A DNA stretch of 5,875 nt from Planctomycetaceae bacterium. GTDB lineage: Bacteria; Planctomycetota; Planctomycetia; Planctomycetales; Planctomycetaceae. The notes beneath the pieces are model-generated. The model had not been told where the DNA came from. It saw only the letters and a program-made list of their open reading frames with translations, and searched no databases. Location of the stretch: NCBI GenBank assembly GCA_027080405.1, contig JALWSL010000369.1, positions 1-5,875 of the forward strand, written 5' to 3'. Of this stretch, positions 1-5,761 are shown piece by piece; the first letter of the stretch is position 1, and every line of letters begins with the position of its first letter. Made by a program: the position numbers and the translations under genes.

Positions 1-744
1 GTACAAATCGGTAAGACGGGTCGCTCTCAGAAGCGGGAGAACTGATGGCGCCCGCCTGGATACAACCTGATAGATGAGGATTCTGATCTGTTCCAGCAGG
101 GCGCTTCGTGGAATGTATCCTGCCCCGACAACTTTTTCTGAATCATGGCAATTGTAGTCGCTGCTCACCCCAAGGTGATTGAAGATCTCGCACAGTCCCT
201 GTTGCGGAGCGGGAATAATTCTTTCATAGACACTGACATGGATCGATTTCCTTCCGAATGTCTCGATATATCGATGCAGCCCCTGTGCATAATGGCCATT
301 GAGAATCAACCCGGGGTATTCGTCAATCGCGTCGATAAGGTTGTTTTTGGTGACGAGATTGTTGGGGGGAGCTTTCAACAACCCGCGTCTGATACAATGG
401 CGGATGTGGGAACGCAACCGATCGACAGGATTGCGGACGATGCAGAGAATTTTCACCGCTCCCAACATCTGATGGATTCGTTCCGGTGCCGATTCTGATG
501 TCAGGTAGTCTGGTGTGAACTCTCCGCGAGCCGGGAACCTGTCCACTCCCTCGAAATGCGACAGATACCACTGGGCGGGTTGCTCGAAATTGGGATTCGG
601 AGCGAAATCCTGTGTTTTTTCGTTGAAATATTTTATTTCTTTTTTGGGATGAACGAAAATGTCAGGATGCCGGGCCAGGCAGCTTGCCAGCCAGGTCGAT
701 GCACATTTTTGTCCGCCAATTCCGATAAACGTGGGGCCATTCAT
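1..744 (-). CDS. PAPS-dependent sulfotransferase, partial (C-terminus beyond the window edge)
   Basis: The minus-strand frame is open from the ATG at 744-742 to base 1 (248 codons, no stop), so the gene is cut by the window edge. Seen: an N-terminal phosphosulfate-binding loop at residues 6-19 (FIGIGGQKCASTWL), a KKEIKYFN stretch at 34-41, GEFTPDYL at 74-81, and the 3'-phosphate-binding segment RNPVDRLRSH at 104-113. HYAQGLHRYIETFG (151-164) and the VYERI segment near 172-176 also fit the fold. These match the Sulfotransfer_1/heparan-sulfate-type family, which moves sulfate from PAPS to a hydroxyl or amine; family members usually run about 280-320 residues, so some tens of residues are missing. 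No signal peptide is seen, suggesting a cytoplasmic enzyme. The start is supported by AAAGGAAG 6 bases upstream and by a 4-base ATGA overlap with the preceding ligase-like gene. The acceptor is unknown; the context suggests a polysaccharide or lipid-linked sugar, but a small metabolite or protein cannot be excluded. Confidence 0.88.
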   Translation of the reverse strand, partial: MNGPTFIGIGGQKCASTWLASCLARHPDIFVHPKKEIKYFNEKTQDFAPNPNFEQPAQWYLSHFEGVDRFPARGEFTPDYLTSESAPERIHQMLGAVKILCIVRNPVDRLRSHIRHCIRRGLLKAPPNNLVTKNNLIDAIDEYPGLILNGHYAQGLHRYIETFGRKSIHVSVYERIIPAPQQGLCEIFNHLGVSSDYNCHDSEKVVGAGYIPRSALLEQIRILIYQVVSRRAPSVLPLLRATRLTDLY

Positions 745-2006
745 GACATGCTTCCTTTCGGATGTACTCTGTGGGCAAATTCGTAGTCGTTGCTCAACAT
801 GGGGACGAGAATGAAGACCATTCGGCTGTCGAACAGGTCGCCGCTGAAATTCGAGGCGACAAATATCCCCACCCATAAACTGACCATCAGCGGGTTGATG
901 AATTCTCTCCGGTACAGGCACGCATATGCAGAGACCATCAAGGCGAAAAGGAACAGAAACAGACCGACCAGGCCCGTTTCGCAATACAGTTCCAGCAATA
1001 TGTTGTGTGGATAGATATCTTGCAGATGTCGAAATGAATTCAATCCATTTCCAAAGATCATGCGTTCATTGCCGTATTCCCATGCCGCTTCAAAAAGATA
1101 GTCTCGACCGGCCAGATGTCTGTTTTCGATCGTGGTGTGAATAATCCGTTCCGTGAATGTGTCGACGACATGATTCCCCATTTCGGTCGTTTCCAGAAAT
1201 ATCATGGCCGCGCATCCGAGCATGAGAACAATGAAAAATCGCTTGGAAAGCGACGCTCTCAAAAGCGTGAAAAAGACCATTAAGGAGGCCGCCTGGGAAA
1301 GCAGCGCACCACGGGAGCCGGACAGAACAACCAGCAGGCCGCCAAGCAACGACAGGCCGGCAAAAACCATCTTCATCAGAAGGTTGTTCTTTTTCTCGAT
1401 CAACAGGTAGAAAGAACAGATTGTCAAATACAGCATCAGTCGGCCGAAAACATTGGGGCCGCCGCCAAGAAGTCCACCGGTGCGGATTTGACCGGGCGAC
1501 AAAATTCCCATGATTGCCATCGGAACCGTCACCATCAGGCAACCGACGCAAAACCCCATCACCAGATATTTCATCCGGAATAGTTGCCCGTAGCTGTAAA
1601 CCAGTATCTGAAACAGCAGAACCAACAGCATTTCGTAAGCTTTATCTTCTGCCAGAATTTTGCTTGGAGACCATGTCATGCTCAGCATCAGATAGCCCCA
1701 GAAGACGAGCCAGACGTGAAATGATTTGGAGTAGACCGGACTGATGCGCGGTCTTCGATATCCCCGTGCTCCGATGTGAGTCAGCAGAACAGAAAAAAGC
1801 AGGAACGAAAAGAACAGCATCCACAAGCGTGGTTCGGAAAGGATCGTCTGCGTCGTTGCATTGTTCGAAACACGCGCGGGAGTCCACCTTCCCACCAGAG
1901 CGAAGCCGGCGAGCGCAAGCCCGATAACATGTTCAAACCGGAGGCCTTCCCTCCTGATTGAAACTTGCTGACGAATCGGCATCCTTGCCCTGACAATCGT
2001 GCTCAT
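741..2006 (-). CDS. O-antigen ligase / Wzy-type polymerase family membrane protein
   Basis: A 421-residue polytopic membrane protein. Hydrophobic segments are visible at about 26-39, 61-79, 97-112, 125-139, 147-169, 187-203, 213-229, 236-250, 257-271, 343-363 and 373-390. Family hallmarks of the O-antigen ligase/Wzy_C domain (PF04932) are seen: GGPNVFGRLM at 182-191, LSGSRGALL at 228-236, a large loop at about 272-335 with the FGNGLNSF element (318-325), and YPHNILLELYCETGLVGL at 332-349. Members either ligate glycan from undecaprenyl-diphosphate to an acceptor (WaaL, PglL) or polymerise repeat units (Wzy) on the periplasmic face of the inner membrane; sequence alone rarely separates these. 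Next to a Wzx-type flippase, either role fits. The ATG at 2006 has only a weak upstream purine stretch; Met9 (codon 1982-1980), preceded by AGGGCAAGG, is an alternative start. It begins 41 bases after the flippase stop and its TGA overlaps the sulfotransferase ATG. Confidence 0.88.
   Translation of the reverse strand: MSTIVRARMPIRQQVSIRREGLRFEHVIGLALAGFALVGRWTPARVSNNATTQTILSEPRLWMLFFSFLLFSVLLTHIGARGYRRPRISPVYSKSFHVWLVFWGYLMLSMTWSPSKILAEDKAYEMLLVLLFQILVYSYGQLFRMKYLVMGFCVGCLMVTVPMAIMGILSPGQIRTGGLLGGGPNVFGRLMLYLTICSFYLLIEKKNNLLMKMVFAGLSLLGGLLVVLSGSRGALLSQAASLMVFFTLLRASLSKRFFIVLMLGCAAMIFLETTEMGNHVVDTFTERIIHTTIENRHLAGRDYLFEAAWEYGNERMIFGNGLNSFRHLQDIYPHNILLELYCETGLVGLFLFLFALMVSAYACLYRREFINPLMVSLWVGIFVASNFSGDLFDSRMVFILVPMLSNDYEFAHRVHPKGSMS
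751..758 (-). promoter_or_regulatory. Shine-Dalgarno site of the sulfotransferase gene
   Basis: The minus strand reads AAAGGAAG, ending 6 bases before the ATG at 744-742. It sits inside the last codons of the upstream ligase-like gene. It is the best ribosome binding site in the window and fixes the sulfotransferase start, while the ATGA overlap suggests coupled translation as well. Confidence 0.6.
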
Positions 2007-2047
2007 GCAACCGTTCTTGTGGAAACGTATTAATTATGGAAACATGC

Positions 2048-3355
2048 TTATATTGAATTGTCCAACTGTTTCGTTTTGGCAATTCCAAACCAGTTCCGAA
2101 AACTGTTGAATCGGTTTTCCGGAATGAGTTCTGCAAAAATAATGGAAATCAACAGGACGCAACCAACAGCCCTGACGAGCGAATAAATTCCCAGTGTTGT
2201 ATTCTCGCTGCTTCCCAAAGCGGCAACGACAATAAACGTGATTCCCGGAACAATGCAGGCACAGGCGACACACATCAGCCTGGTCCTTTGGATATTGAGA
2301 AAATCGTATGCGGGAGAGACCGTCCGGTAGCAGACCTGCGCTACGACATAAGGGAATGTGATCATCACAATGGGCAAGACCTGGTGAATAATATCGCCCA
2401 GCCAGAGACCGAGAAGCCCTTTCGACAGATTCAGCAGGCCGACATACGAACTCAGACAGATCGCGACGGTCATGATAAAGGCGAATGTTTTACGAAAGAA
2501 TTCTTTTTTGTGCGCTCGTTCTATTTTGGCGATGGAGCTCAGATAGAATTTCGCCATGGTCGCGCCAATCATACTTGCCGGCGAAGCCAGCACACGCGAA
2601 CAGACGGCGAACAGCCCGGCATATTGTGGCCCCAGAAACAGGGGAACCAGCAACCCCGGCATTTCATTGCCAAACCGGGCCAGCGAGGCAGATGGCATCG
2701 TGAAAAATATGAACTTCCGCTTCATGCTCAAAACATGCAGACTCTCTTTCAGGCCGGGGGGAGAGAAAATTATCCCCAGCCCGGTTCTGAAATTGATCCT
2801 CAACATGCCAGCCAGGGCTCCGCAGAAATGGCCGATGGCATAGCCGACGATCAGTCCGTTTATCCCGAGATAATTGTCCGCCAACAGAAGCTGAGCGGTA
2901 AACGTAACGAGTGTTGCAATCAGTTTATGCAGGGCAAATTGACGAAATGAATTGTTTCGCATCTGCATGGCAACGACAACGGTTTCCGCATTCACCGCGA
3001 ATATCGACAGTGATACGAAAACGAGATTCAACAGCACGTGAGGGTTGAAATAGGCAGGAAAGGCCCAGGGCTGCAATGTGTAAAGCAGCGGGACAAGAAA
3101 GGAAGCGATAATCGCACCGCTGAGTATCGCCAGTGCCTGCAGGTGACTGGCAATCCGGTCGTTTTTTTCAAGGGCCAGAGCGGTATCAAGCCCCATGGCG
3201 ACCAAAGTGACCATCACTCCACAAAATGAAACCGCGAAAAAATACTCGCCGATTTCGTTTACGGCGTAGAATTTCAGGATCAGAGGAAGAGTCAACAGCC
3301 CGGCAACAGGGTTGCACATTTGCCCGAGCATGATGTAGGTTAAATTTTTTCCCAT
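2048..3355 (-). CDS. Wzx-like polysaccharide flippase (MOP superfamily)
   Basis: A 435-residue, strongly hydrophobic protein with about 12 predicted membrane segments, the usual size and topology for Wzx/RfbX-type exporters. Seen: an N-terminal segment at about 6-30 with GQMCNPVAGLLTLPLILKFY (11-30), typical of flippase TM1; GEYFFAVSF (36-44); AMGLDTALALEKN (53-65); and a central region at 228-270 (FGNEMPGLLVPLFLGPQYAG, then an RVLASPASMIG stretch) characteristic of the polysaccharide_synt family. Known role of the family: flipping undecaprenyl-diphosphate-linked oligosaccharides from the cytoplasmic to the periplasmic leaflet. The neighbouring nucleotide-sugar dehydrogenase and Wzy/WaaL-like gene support this role. 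The ATG at 3355 has no recognisable Shine-Dalgarno sequence, and a 7-bp inverted repeat lies 24 bases upstream. Flippase families diverge widely, so the substrate cannot be named. Confidence 0.88.
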   Translation of the reverse strand: MGKNLTYIMLGQMCNPVAGLLTLPLILKFYAVNEIGEYFFAVSFCGVMVTLVAMGLDTALALEKNDRIASHLQALAILSGAIIASFLVPLLYTLQPWAFPAYFNPHVLLNLVFVSLSIFAVNAETVVVAMQMRNNSFRQFALHKLIATLVTFTAQLLLADNYLGINGLIVGYAIGHFCGALAGMLRINFRTGLGIIFSPPGLKESLHVLSMKRKFIFFTMPSASLARFGNEMPGLLVPLFLGPQYAGLFAVCSRVLASPASMIGATMAKFYLSSIAKIERAHKKEFFRKTFAFIMTVAICLSSYVGLLNLSKGLLGLWLGDIIHQVLPIVMITFPYVVAQVCYRTVSPAYDFLNIQRTRLMCVACACIVPGITFIVVAALGSSENTTLGIYSLVRAVGCVLLISIIFAELIPENRFNSFRNWFGIAKTKQLDNSI

Positions 3356-3379
3356 GATCTGTCGTCGTTAGTTGATGGT

Positions 3380-3405
3380 GACCTGTCAGAGACCCGCCAC
3401 AGGTC
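3380..3405 (-). repeat. Inverted repeat in the flippase leader
   Basis: Perfect 7-bp arms, GACCTGT (3380-3386) and ACAGGTC (3399-3405), with a 12-base loop. As minus-strand RNA this hairpin ends 24 bases before the flippase ATG at 3355. No T-run follows it, so it is not a terminator; it could affect translation initiation of a gene that lacks a clear Shine-Dalgarno site, or bind a regulator. Confidence 0.45.
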
Positions 3406-3429
3406 TGTTTCTTTTGAGTTCTTTTGAGG

Positions 3430-3464
3430 AAAACGCGTTTTTTACTGGTGAATCGTGAATCACC
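3430..3464. repeat. Adjacent palindrome and imperfect dyad
   Basis: AAAACGCGTTTT at 3430-3441 is a perfect 12-base palindrome. Five bases on, GGTGAATCGTGAATCACC at 3447-3464 is an imperfect dyad (7 of 9 pairs symmetric, including the five outermost) and also holds the direct repeat GTGAATC twice. They lie 75-109 bases before the flippase start, a position suited to an operator, but no function can be assigned from sequence. Confidence 0.4.
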
Positions 3465-3527
3465 CGGATGAGGATCAGTCGAAACTCTCCCACTCACCGC
3501 TGCACCAGGTTGAAAAAGCAGGGGAGG

Positions 3528-4877
3528 TTACGCCTTTTTGATATGTTCGGCATCTGTGACAGAGTTGGTGGCATTTCGAGTATCAAGAATCATTGAGGAA
3601 TGCCTGGCGATGAATTCGTAATCGTAGGCGGAATGGTCGGTGGCAATCAGGACGCAATCCTGAGTGCTCAGAACTTCTGCCGTCAACTCGACACTCTCCA
3701 TCGCAGGCAGATCGTGGTGTCTCATTTTGGGCAACGTTGGTATGTGTGGATCGTTGTAGGAAAGTTCGGCTCCCCGGCTGAGAAGTTCCTCCATCAAAAT
3801 GAATGACGGACTTTCACGGGGATCATCGACATCTTTTTTGTAGGCAACTCCCAGCAGAAGAATTTTGCTCCCTTTGATCGGTTTGCACTGTTCGTTCAGA
3901 AACTCCGCCAACCGCGTGATGACATACTCCGGCATGGAAGAATTGACTTCCCCCGCCAGTTCAATAAAACGGGTTGTCAATCCCTGCTTGCGAGCCAACC
4001 ACGTCAGATAGAACGGATCGATCGGGATACAGTGCCCTCCCAAACCAGGCCCCGGATAAAAAGCCTGGAAACCGAACGGCTTTGTTTTGGCGGCATTGAT
4101 CACTTCCCAAACATCAATTCCCATCCGGTCAAAAAGGATTTTCAGTTCATTGACCAGCGCGATATTGACCGCCCGGTACGTGTTTTCCAGAATCTTGCAC
4201 GCTTCTGCCACTTCGCAACTGGAAACGGGGATCACCTTGACAATGGCCTGAGAGTAAAGGGCGACCGCCAAATCCAGACTGACAGGATCATTCCCGCCCA
4301 CAACCTTGGGGATTCCAGCCGCGGTGTAATCGACATTTCCCGGATCCTCACGCTCCGGACTGTAGGCGAGAAAAAAGTCCTCACCAACTTTCAAGCCGGA
4401 TTCCTCCAGGATCGGCAGCATGACATCCCGGGTTGTCGTTGGATAGGTGGTGCTTTCCAACACGATCAGTTGCCCAGGACGCAAAACCTTGGCAATTGCC
4501 CGGGTTGTCTGTTCTACGTAAGTTAAATCCGGATCGCGACTATCACTCAACGGTGTCGGAACGCATATCAATAGAACATCCGGTTCAGACAGGCGGGAAA
4601 GGTCGCAGGTTGCCTCAAACTGCCCATTTTCTCGCCAGTTGGTCACTTCCTCATCACTGATGTGCTTGATGTAACTTTGGCCCCGGTTAAGAGATTCAAT
4701 TTTGGAAGCATCTACATCGAAGCCAAGCGTTTTATATTTTTTGTTGTAAAAGGCGCTAATTAGGGGCAATCCCACATAGCCAAGGCCAATCACACCGATC
4801 AGACAATCCCTGTCAAGAACCTTTTGCTTCCACTGAGTCTGTAGCGTCATTGATCCGTATTCGCTCCTGCCCAACAT
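3528..4877 (-). CDS. wbpA: UDP-N-acetyl-D-glucosamine 6-dehydrogenase-type nucleotide sugar dehydrogenase (WbpA-like)
   Basis: A 449-residue member of the UDP-glucose/GDP-mannose dehydrogenase family, which oxidises C6 of a UDP-sugar twice with NAD+ to give a UDP-uronate. Seen: the Rossmann motif GVIGLGYVGLP at 28-38, FDVD at 53-56, CVPTPL at 105-110, ESTTYPTTT at 141-149, SPEREDPGN at 173-181, the KILENTYRAVNIALVNE helix at 228-244, and GPGLGGHCIPIDPFYLTW at 276-293 with the catalytic cysteine at 283. The C-terminal UDP-binding domain has GVAYKKDVDDPRESP at 343-357. The SPEREDPGN and KTKPFGF...HCIPIDPFYLTW signatures resemble WbpA (UDP-GlcNAc to UDP-GlcNAcA) more than UDP-glucose dehydrogenase, but substrate choice is inferred. 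Residue 147 is Thr where relatives usually have Gly. The protein may start at Met10 (4850), which gives the more usual 18 residues before the Rossmann motif; neither start has an ideal ribosome site. Probably supplies a sugar precursor to the downstream export genes. Confidence 0.93.
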   Translation of the reverse strand: MLGRSEYGSMTLQTQWKQKVLDRDCLIGVIGLGYVGLPLISAFYNKKYKTLGFDVDASKIESLNRGQSYIKHISDEEVTNWRENGQFEATCDLSRLSEPDVLLICVPTPLSDSRDPDLTYVEQTTRAIAKVLRPGQLIVLESTTYPTTTRDVMLPILEESGLKVGEDFFLAYSPEREDPGNVDYTAAGIPKVVGGNDPVSLDLAVALYSQAIVKVIPVSSCEVAEACKILENTYRAVNIALVNELKILFDRMGIDVWEVINAAKTKPFGFQAFYPGPGLGGHCIPIDPFYLTWLARKQGLTTRFIELAGEVNSSMPEYVITRLAEFLNEQCKPIKGSKILLLGVAYKKDVDDPRESPSFILMEELLSRGAELSYNDPHIPTLPKMRHHDLPAMESVELTAEVLSTQDCVLIATDHSAYDYEFIARHSSMILDTRNATNSVTDAEHIKKA

Positions 4878-4934
4878 TCAGCCCATGCCAAATGCTGTTA
4901 TGTTCAGTAAGGTGATCGTTGTTTCTATTCCAAT

Positions 4935-4964
4935 ATCACAGACGCGCCTGCACCTGATTGTCAG
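4935..4964 (-). promoter_or_regulatory. Candidate sigma70-like promoter of the sugar dehydrogenase gene (proximal)
   Basis: On the minus strand CTGACA (4964-4959, 5 of 6 to TTGACA) is followed after 18 bases by TGTGAT (4940-4935, 4 of 6 to TATAAT). Transcription would begin near 4928, leaving a leader of about 50 bases before the ATG at 4877. The match is moderate and such sites arise by chance, so this is tentative. Confidence 0.3.
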
Positions 4965-4996
4965 TCCGAACGGCCAGTCCCCGCTCTTGGCCGCGT

Positions 4997-5025
4997 ATCG
5001 TATCGTCACCCTAAAAACAAGGCAA
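4997..5025 (-). promoter_or_regulatory. Candidate sigma70-like promoter of the sugar dehydrogenase gene (distal)
   Basis: On the minus strand TTGCCT (5025-5020, 4 of 6) and TACGAT (5002-4997, 4 of 6) are spaced by the ideal 17 bases. It lies about 120 bases before the dehydrogenase start and downstream of the tandem repeat at 5119-5143. Only a weak match; an alternative or additional promoter to the one at 4935-4964. Confidence 0.22.
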
Positions 5026-5118
5026 TACGGAATATTGGGCAGACCAAACGGGGATCAGGAGCGTCTCGTTTCTTCTCGAACAGCGGAAGCGCAAAGTTGC
5101 CGCGTAGACCTGGTTGGC

Positions 5119-5143
5119 AGAAGTGATCGGTAGAAGTGATCGG
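5119..5143. repeat. Tandem direct repeat, two perfect 12-base copies with 13-base period
   Basis: The plus strand reads AGAAGTGATCGG at 5119-5130 and again at 5132-5143, separated by a single T. The core GTGATCG appears a third time in the same orientation at 4912-4918 in AAGGTGATCG, closer to the dehydrogenase start. The repeat lies upstream of both promoter candidates for the polysaccharide genes, so it might be a tandem regulator-binding site; a replication-slippage duplication is the simpler alternative. Confidence 0.7.
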
Positions 5144-5167
5144 CGGGTTGAAACACGCTGGCTCCGA

Positions 5168-5189
5168 TTCCAATCGCGCGAAATTGGAA
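5168..5189 (-). other. Stem-loop downstream of mogA
   Basis: Perfect 7-bp arms (TTCCAAT at 5168-5174 and ATTGGAA at 5183-5189) flank an 8-base loop, beginning 17 bases past the mogA stop. On the minus strand no T-run follows, so it is not a standard Rho-independent terminator. It may protect the mogA mRNA 3' end or be chance. Confidence 0.4.
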
Positions 5190-5206
5190 GGCCAGGAATA
5201 GTCGCG

Positions 5207-5761
5207 TCATTTTTTCGCGGGACGAAACGCGGTGATGAATTCGGGATTCGTCTCCAGATAGGGCCCTTCCATCAATTCGATACAGTAGGGGATTGCGGGG
5301 AAGACAGCATCCAGACATTCACGAATCGCTTTCGGTTGACCCGGTAGATTGATGATCAATGTTTTCCCGCGAATTCCTGCAACCTGTCGGGAGAGGATAG
5401 CCGTGGGGACTTTTTGCAGCGAGACCTGACGCATCAACTCTCCAAAACCGGGCATCATTTTCTCGCAAACCGCTTCGGTCGCCTCGGGGGTAACATCCCT
5501 CGGCGAGGGGCCTGTCCCGCCCGTGGTGATGATCAGACAGCATTGGTCGATTTCTGCCATCTCCAGGAGAACTTCCTTGATTGTCGAGAGGTCGTCCGGT
5601 GTGATTCGATGCACGGCTTCGAAGGGGGTCGCCATCACATCGTTCAGATACTCCAGAATGGCGGGGCCACCTCGGTCTTCATATTCACCAGCGGAGGCAC
5701 GATCGGAAATTGTCAGGACACCGATTACTGCGGCAAGGGAAGATTGTTCGGGAGAAGGCAT
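5207..5761 (-). CDS. mogA: Molybdopterin adenylyltransferase MogA
   Basis: A 184-residue cytoplasmic enzyme of the MoaB/MogA family, which adenylates molybdopterin with ATP before molybdate insertion in molybdenum cofactor synthesis. Seen (numbered from the ATG at 5761-5759): VLTISDRASAGEYEDRGGP at 15-33, TPDD at 54-57, the TTGGTGPSPRDVTPEAT nucleotide/pterin-binding loop at 79-95, MPGFGELMR at 103-111, TAILSRQVAG at 120-129, NLPGQPKA at 138-145, and a C-terminal IPYCIELMEGPYLET stretch near 157-171. This follows E. coli MogA closely; Asp89 in PRD and Asp56 in PDD correspond to the acidic residues important there. It lacks the short insertion E. coli MogA has before IPYCI-like residues, giving a slightly shorter protein. 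A TTG codon directly before the ATG could add one residue, but ATG is the simpler start. No clear Shine-Dalgarno sequence precedes it. Its function is unrelated to the polysaccharide genes downstream, from which it is separated by 329 bases. Confidence 0.95.
   Translation of the reverse strand: MPSPEQSSLAAVIGVLTISDRASAGEYEDRGGPAILEYLNDVMATPFEAVHRITPDDLSTIKEVLLEMAEIDQCCLIITTGGTGPSPRDVTPEATEAVCEKMMPGFGELMRQVSLQKVPTAILSRQVAGIRGKTLIINLPGQPKAIRECLDAVFPAIPYCIELMEGPYLETNPEFITAFRPAKK

Larger units (their letters stand above)
3356..3527. other. 172-base intergenic region between sugar dehydrogenase and flippase
   Basis: No gene is seen here. It holds a 7-bp inverted repeat (3380-3405), a 12-bp palindrome (3430-3441), an imperfect 18-base dyad (3447-3464), and an 8-base direct repeat CTTTTGAG at 3411-3418 and 3421-3428. 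No canonical terminator with a T-run on the minus strand is visible, so readthrough from the dehydrogenase gene into the flippase gene is plausible. Confidence 0.55.
4878..5206. other. 329-base intergenic region between mogA and the sugar dehydrogenase
   Basis: No convincing gene was found here. Reading along the minus strand it contains, in order, a stem-loop (5168-5189), a two-copy 13-bp-period direct repeat (5119-5143), two weak promoter candidates and the leader of the dehydrogenase gene. The size and content suggest that a new transcription unit starts here for the polysaccharide genes, separate from mogA. A 51-codon frame starts on the mogA stop (5055-5210) but has no coding support. 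Confidence 0.6.

Noticed and set aside
145..498. A 117-codon plus-strand open frame near the low-coordinate edge
   Set aside because: It is antisense to the sulfotransferase, whose minus-strand frame has clear PAPS-binding motifs and runs unbroken to the edge.
1090..1551. A 153-codon minus-strand frame inside the ligase-like gene
   Set aside because: Same strand but another frame of a gene with membrane segments and family motifs; its translation is Arg/His/Ser-rich and domainless.
2020..2043. TGGAAAC repeated at 2020-2026 and 2037-2043 in the flippase-ligase gap, plus a TGGACA/CATAAT pair as a possible internal promoter
   Set aside because: The repeat is short, and the promoter-like hexamers are 20 bases apart, outside the usual spacing.
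2288..2950. A 220-codon plus-strand open frame antisense to the flippase
   Set aside because: It lies wholly within the strongly supported flippase gene, its translation is rich in Gln, Arg and His with no recognisable domain, and it has no ribosome site. It is the open complement of a real gene.
3511..3540. Complementary AAAAAG and CTTTTT runs flanking the dehydrogenase stop codon, considered as a terminator
   Set aside because: The possible stem is only A/T-rich with one G-C pair and a 15-base loop, too weak for a Rho-independent terminator.
4032..4526. A 164-codon plus-strand open frame antisense to the sugar dehydrogenase
   Set aside because: Fully inside a gene with unmistakable family motifs on the other strand; its own translation shows no domain features.
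5055..5210. A 51-codon minus-strand frame whose ATG overlaps the mogA stop as ATGA
   Set aside because: The overlap looks like coupling, but there is no ribosome site, no recognisable motif, and the frame runs through the stem-loop and the tandem repeat, which suggests non-coding DNA.
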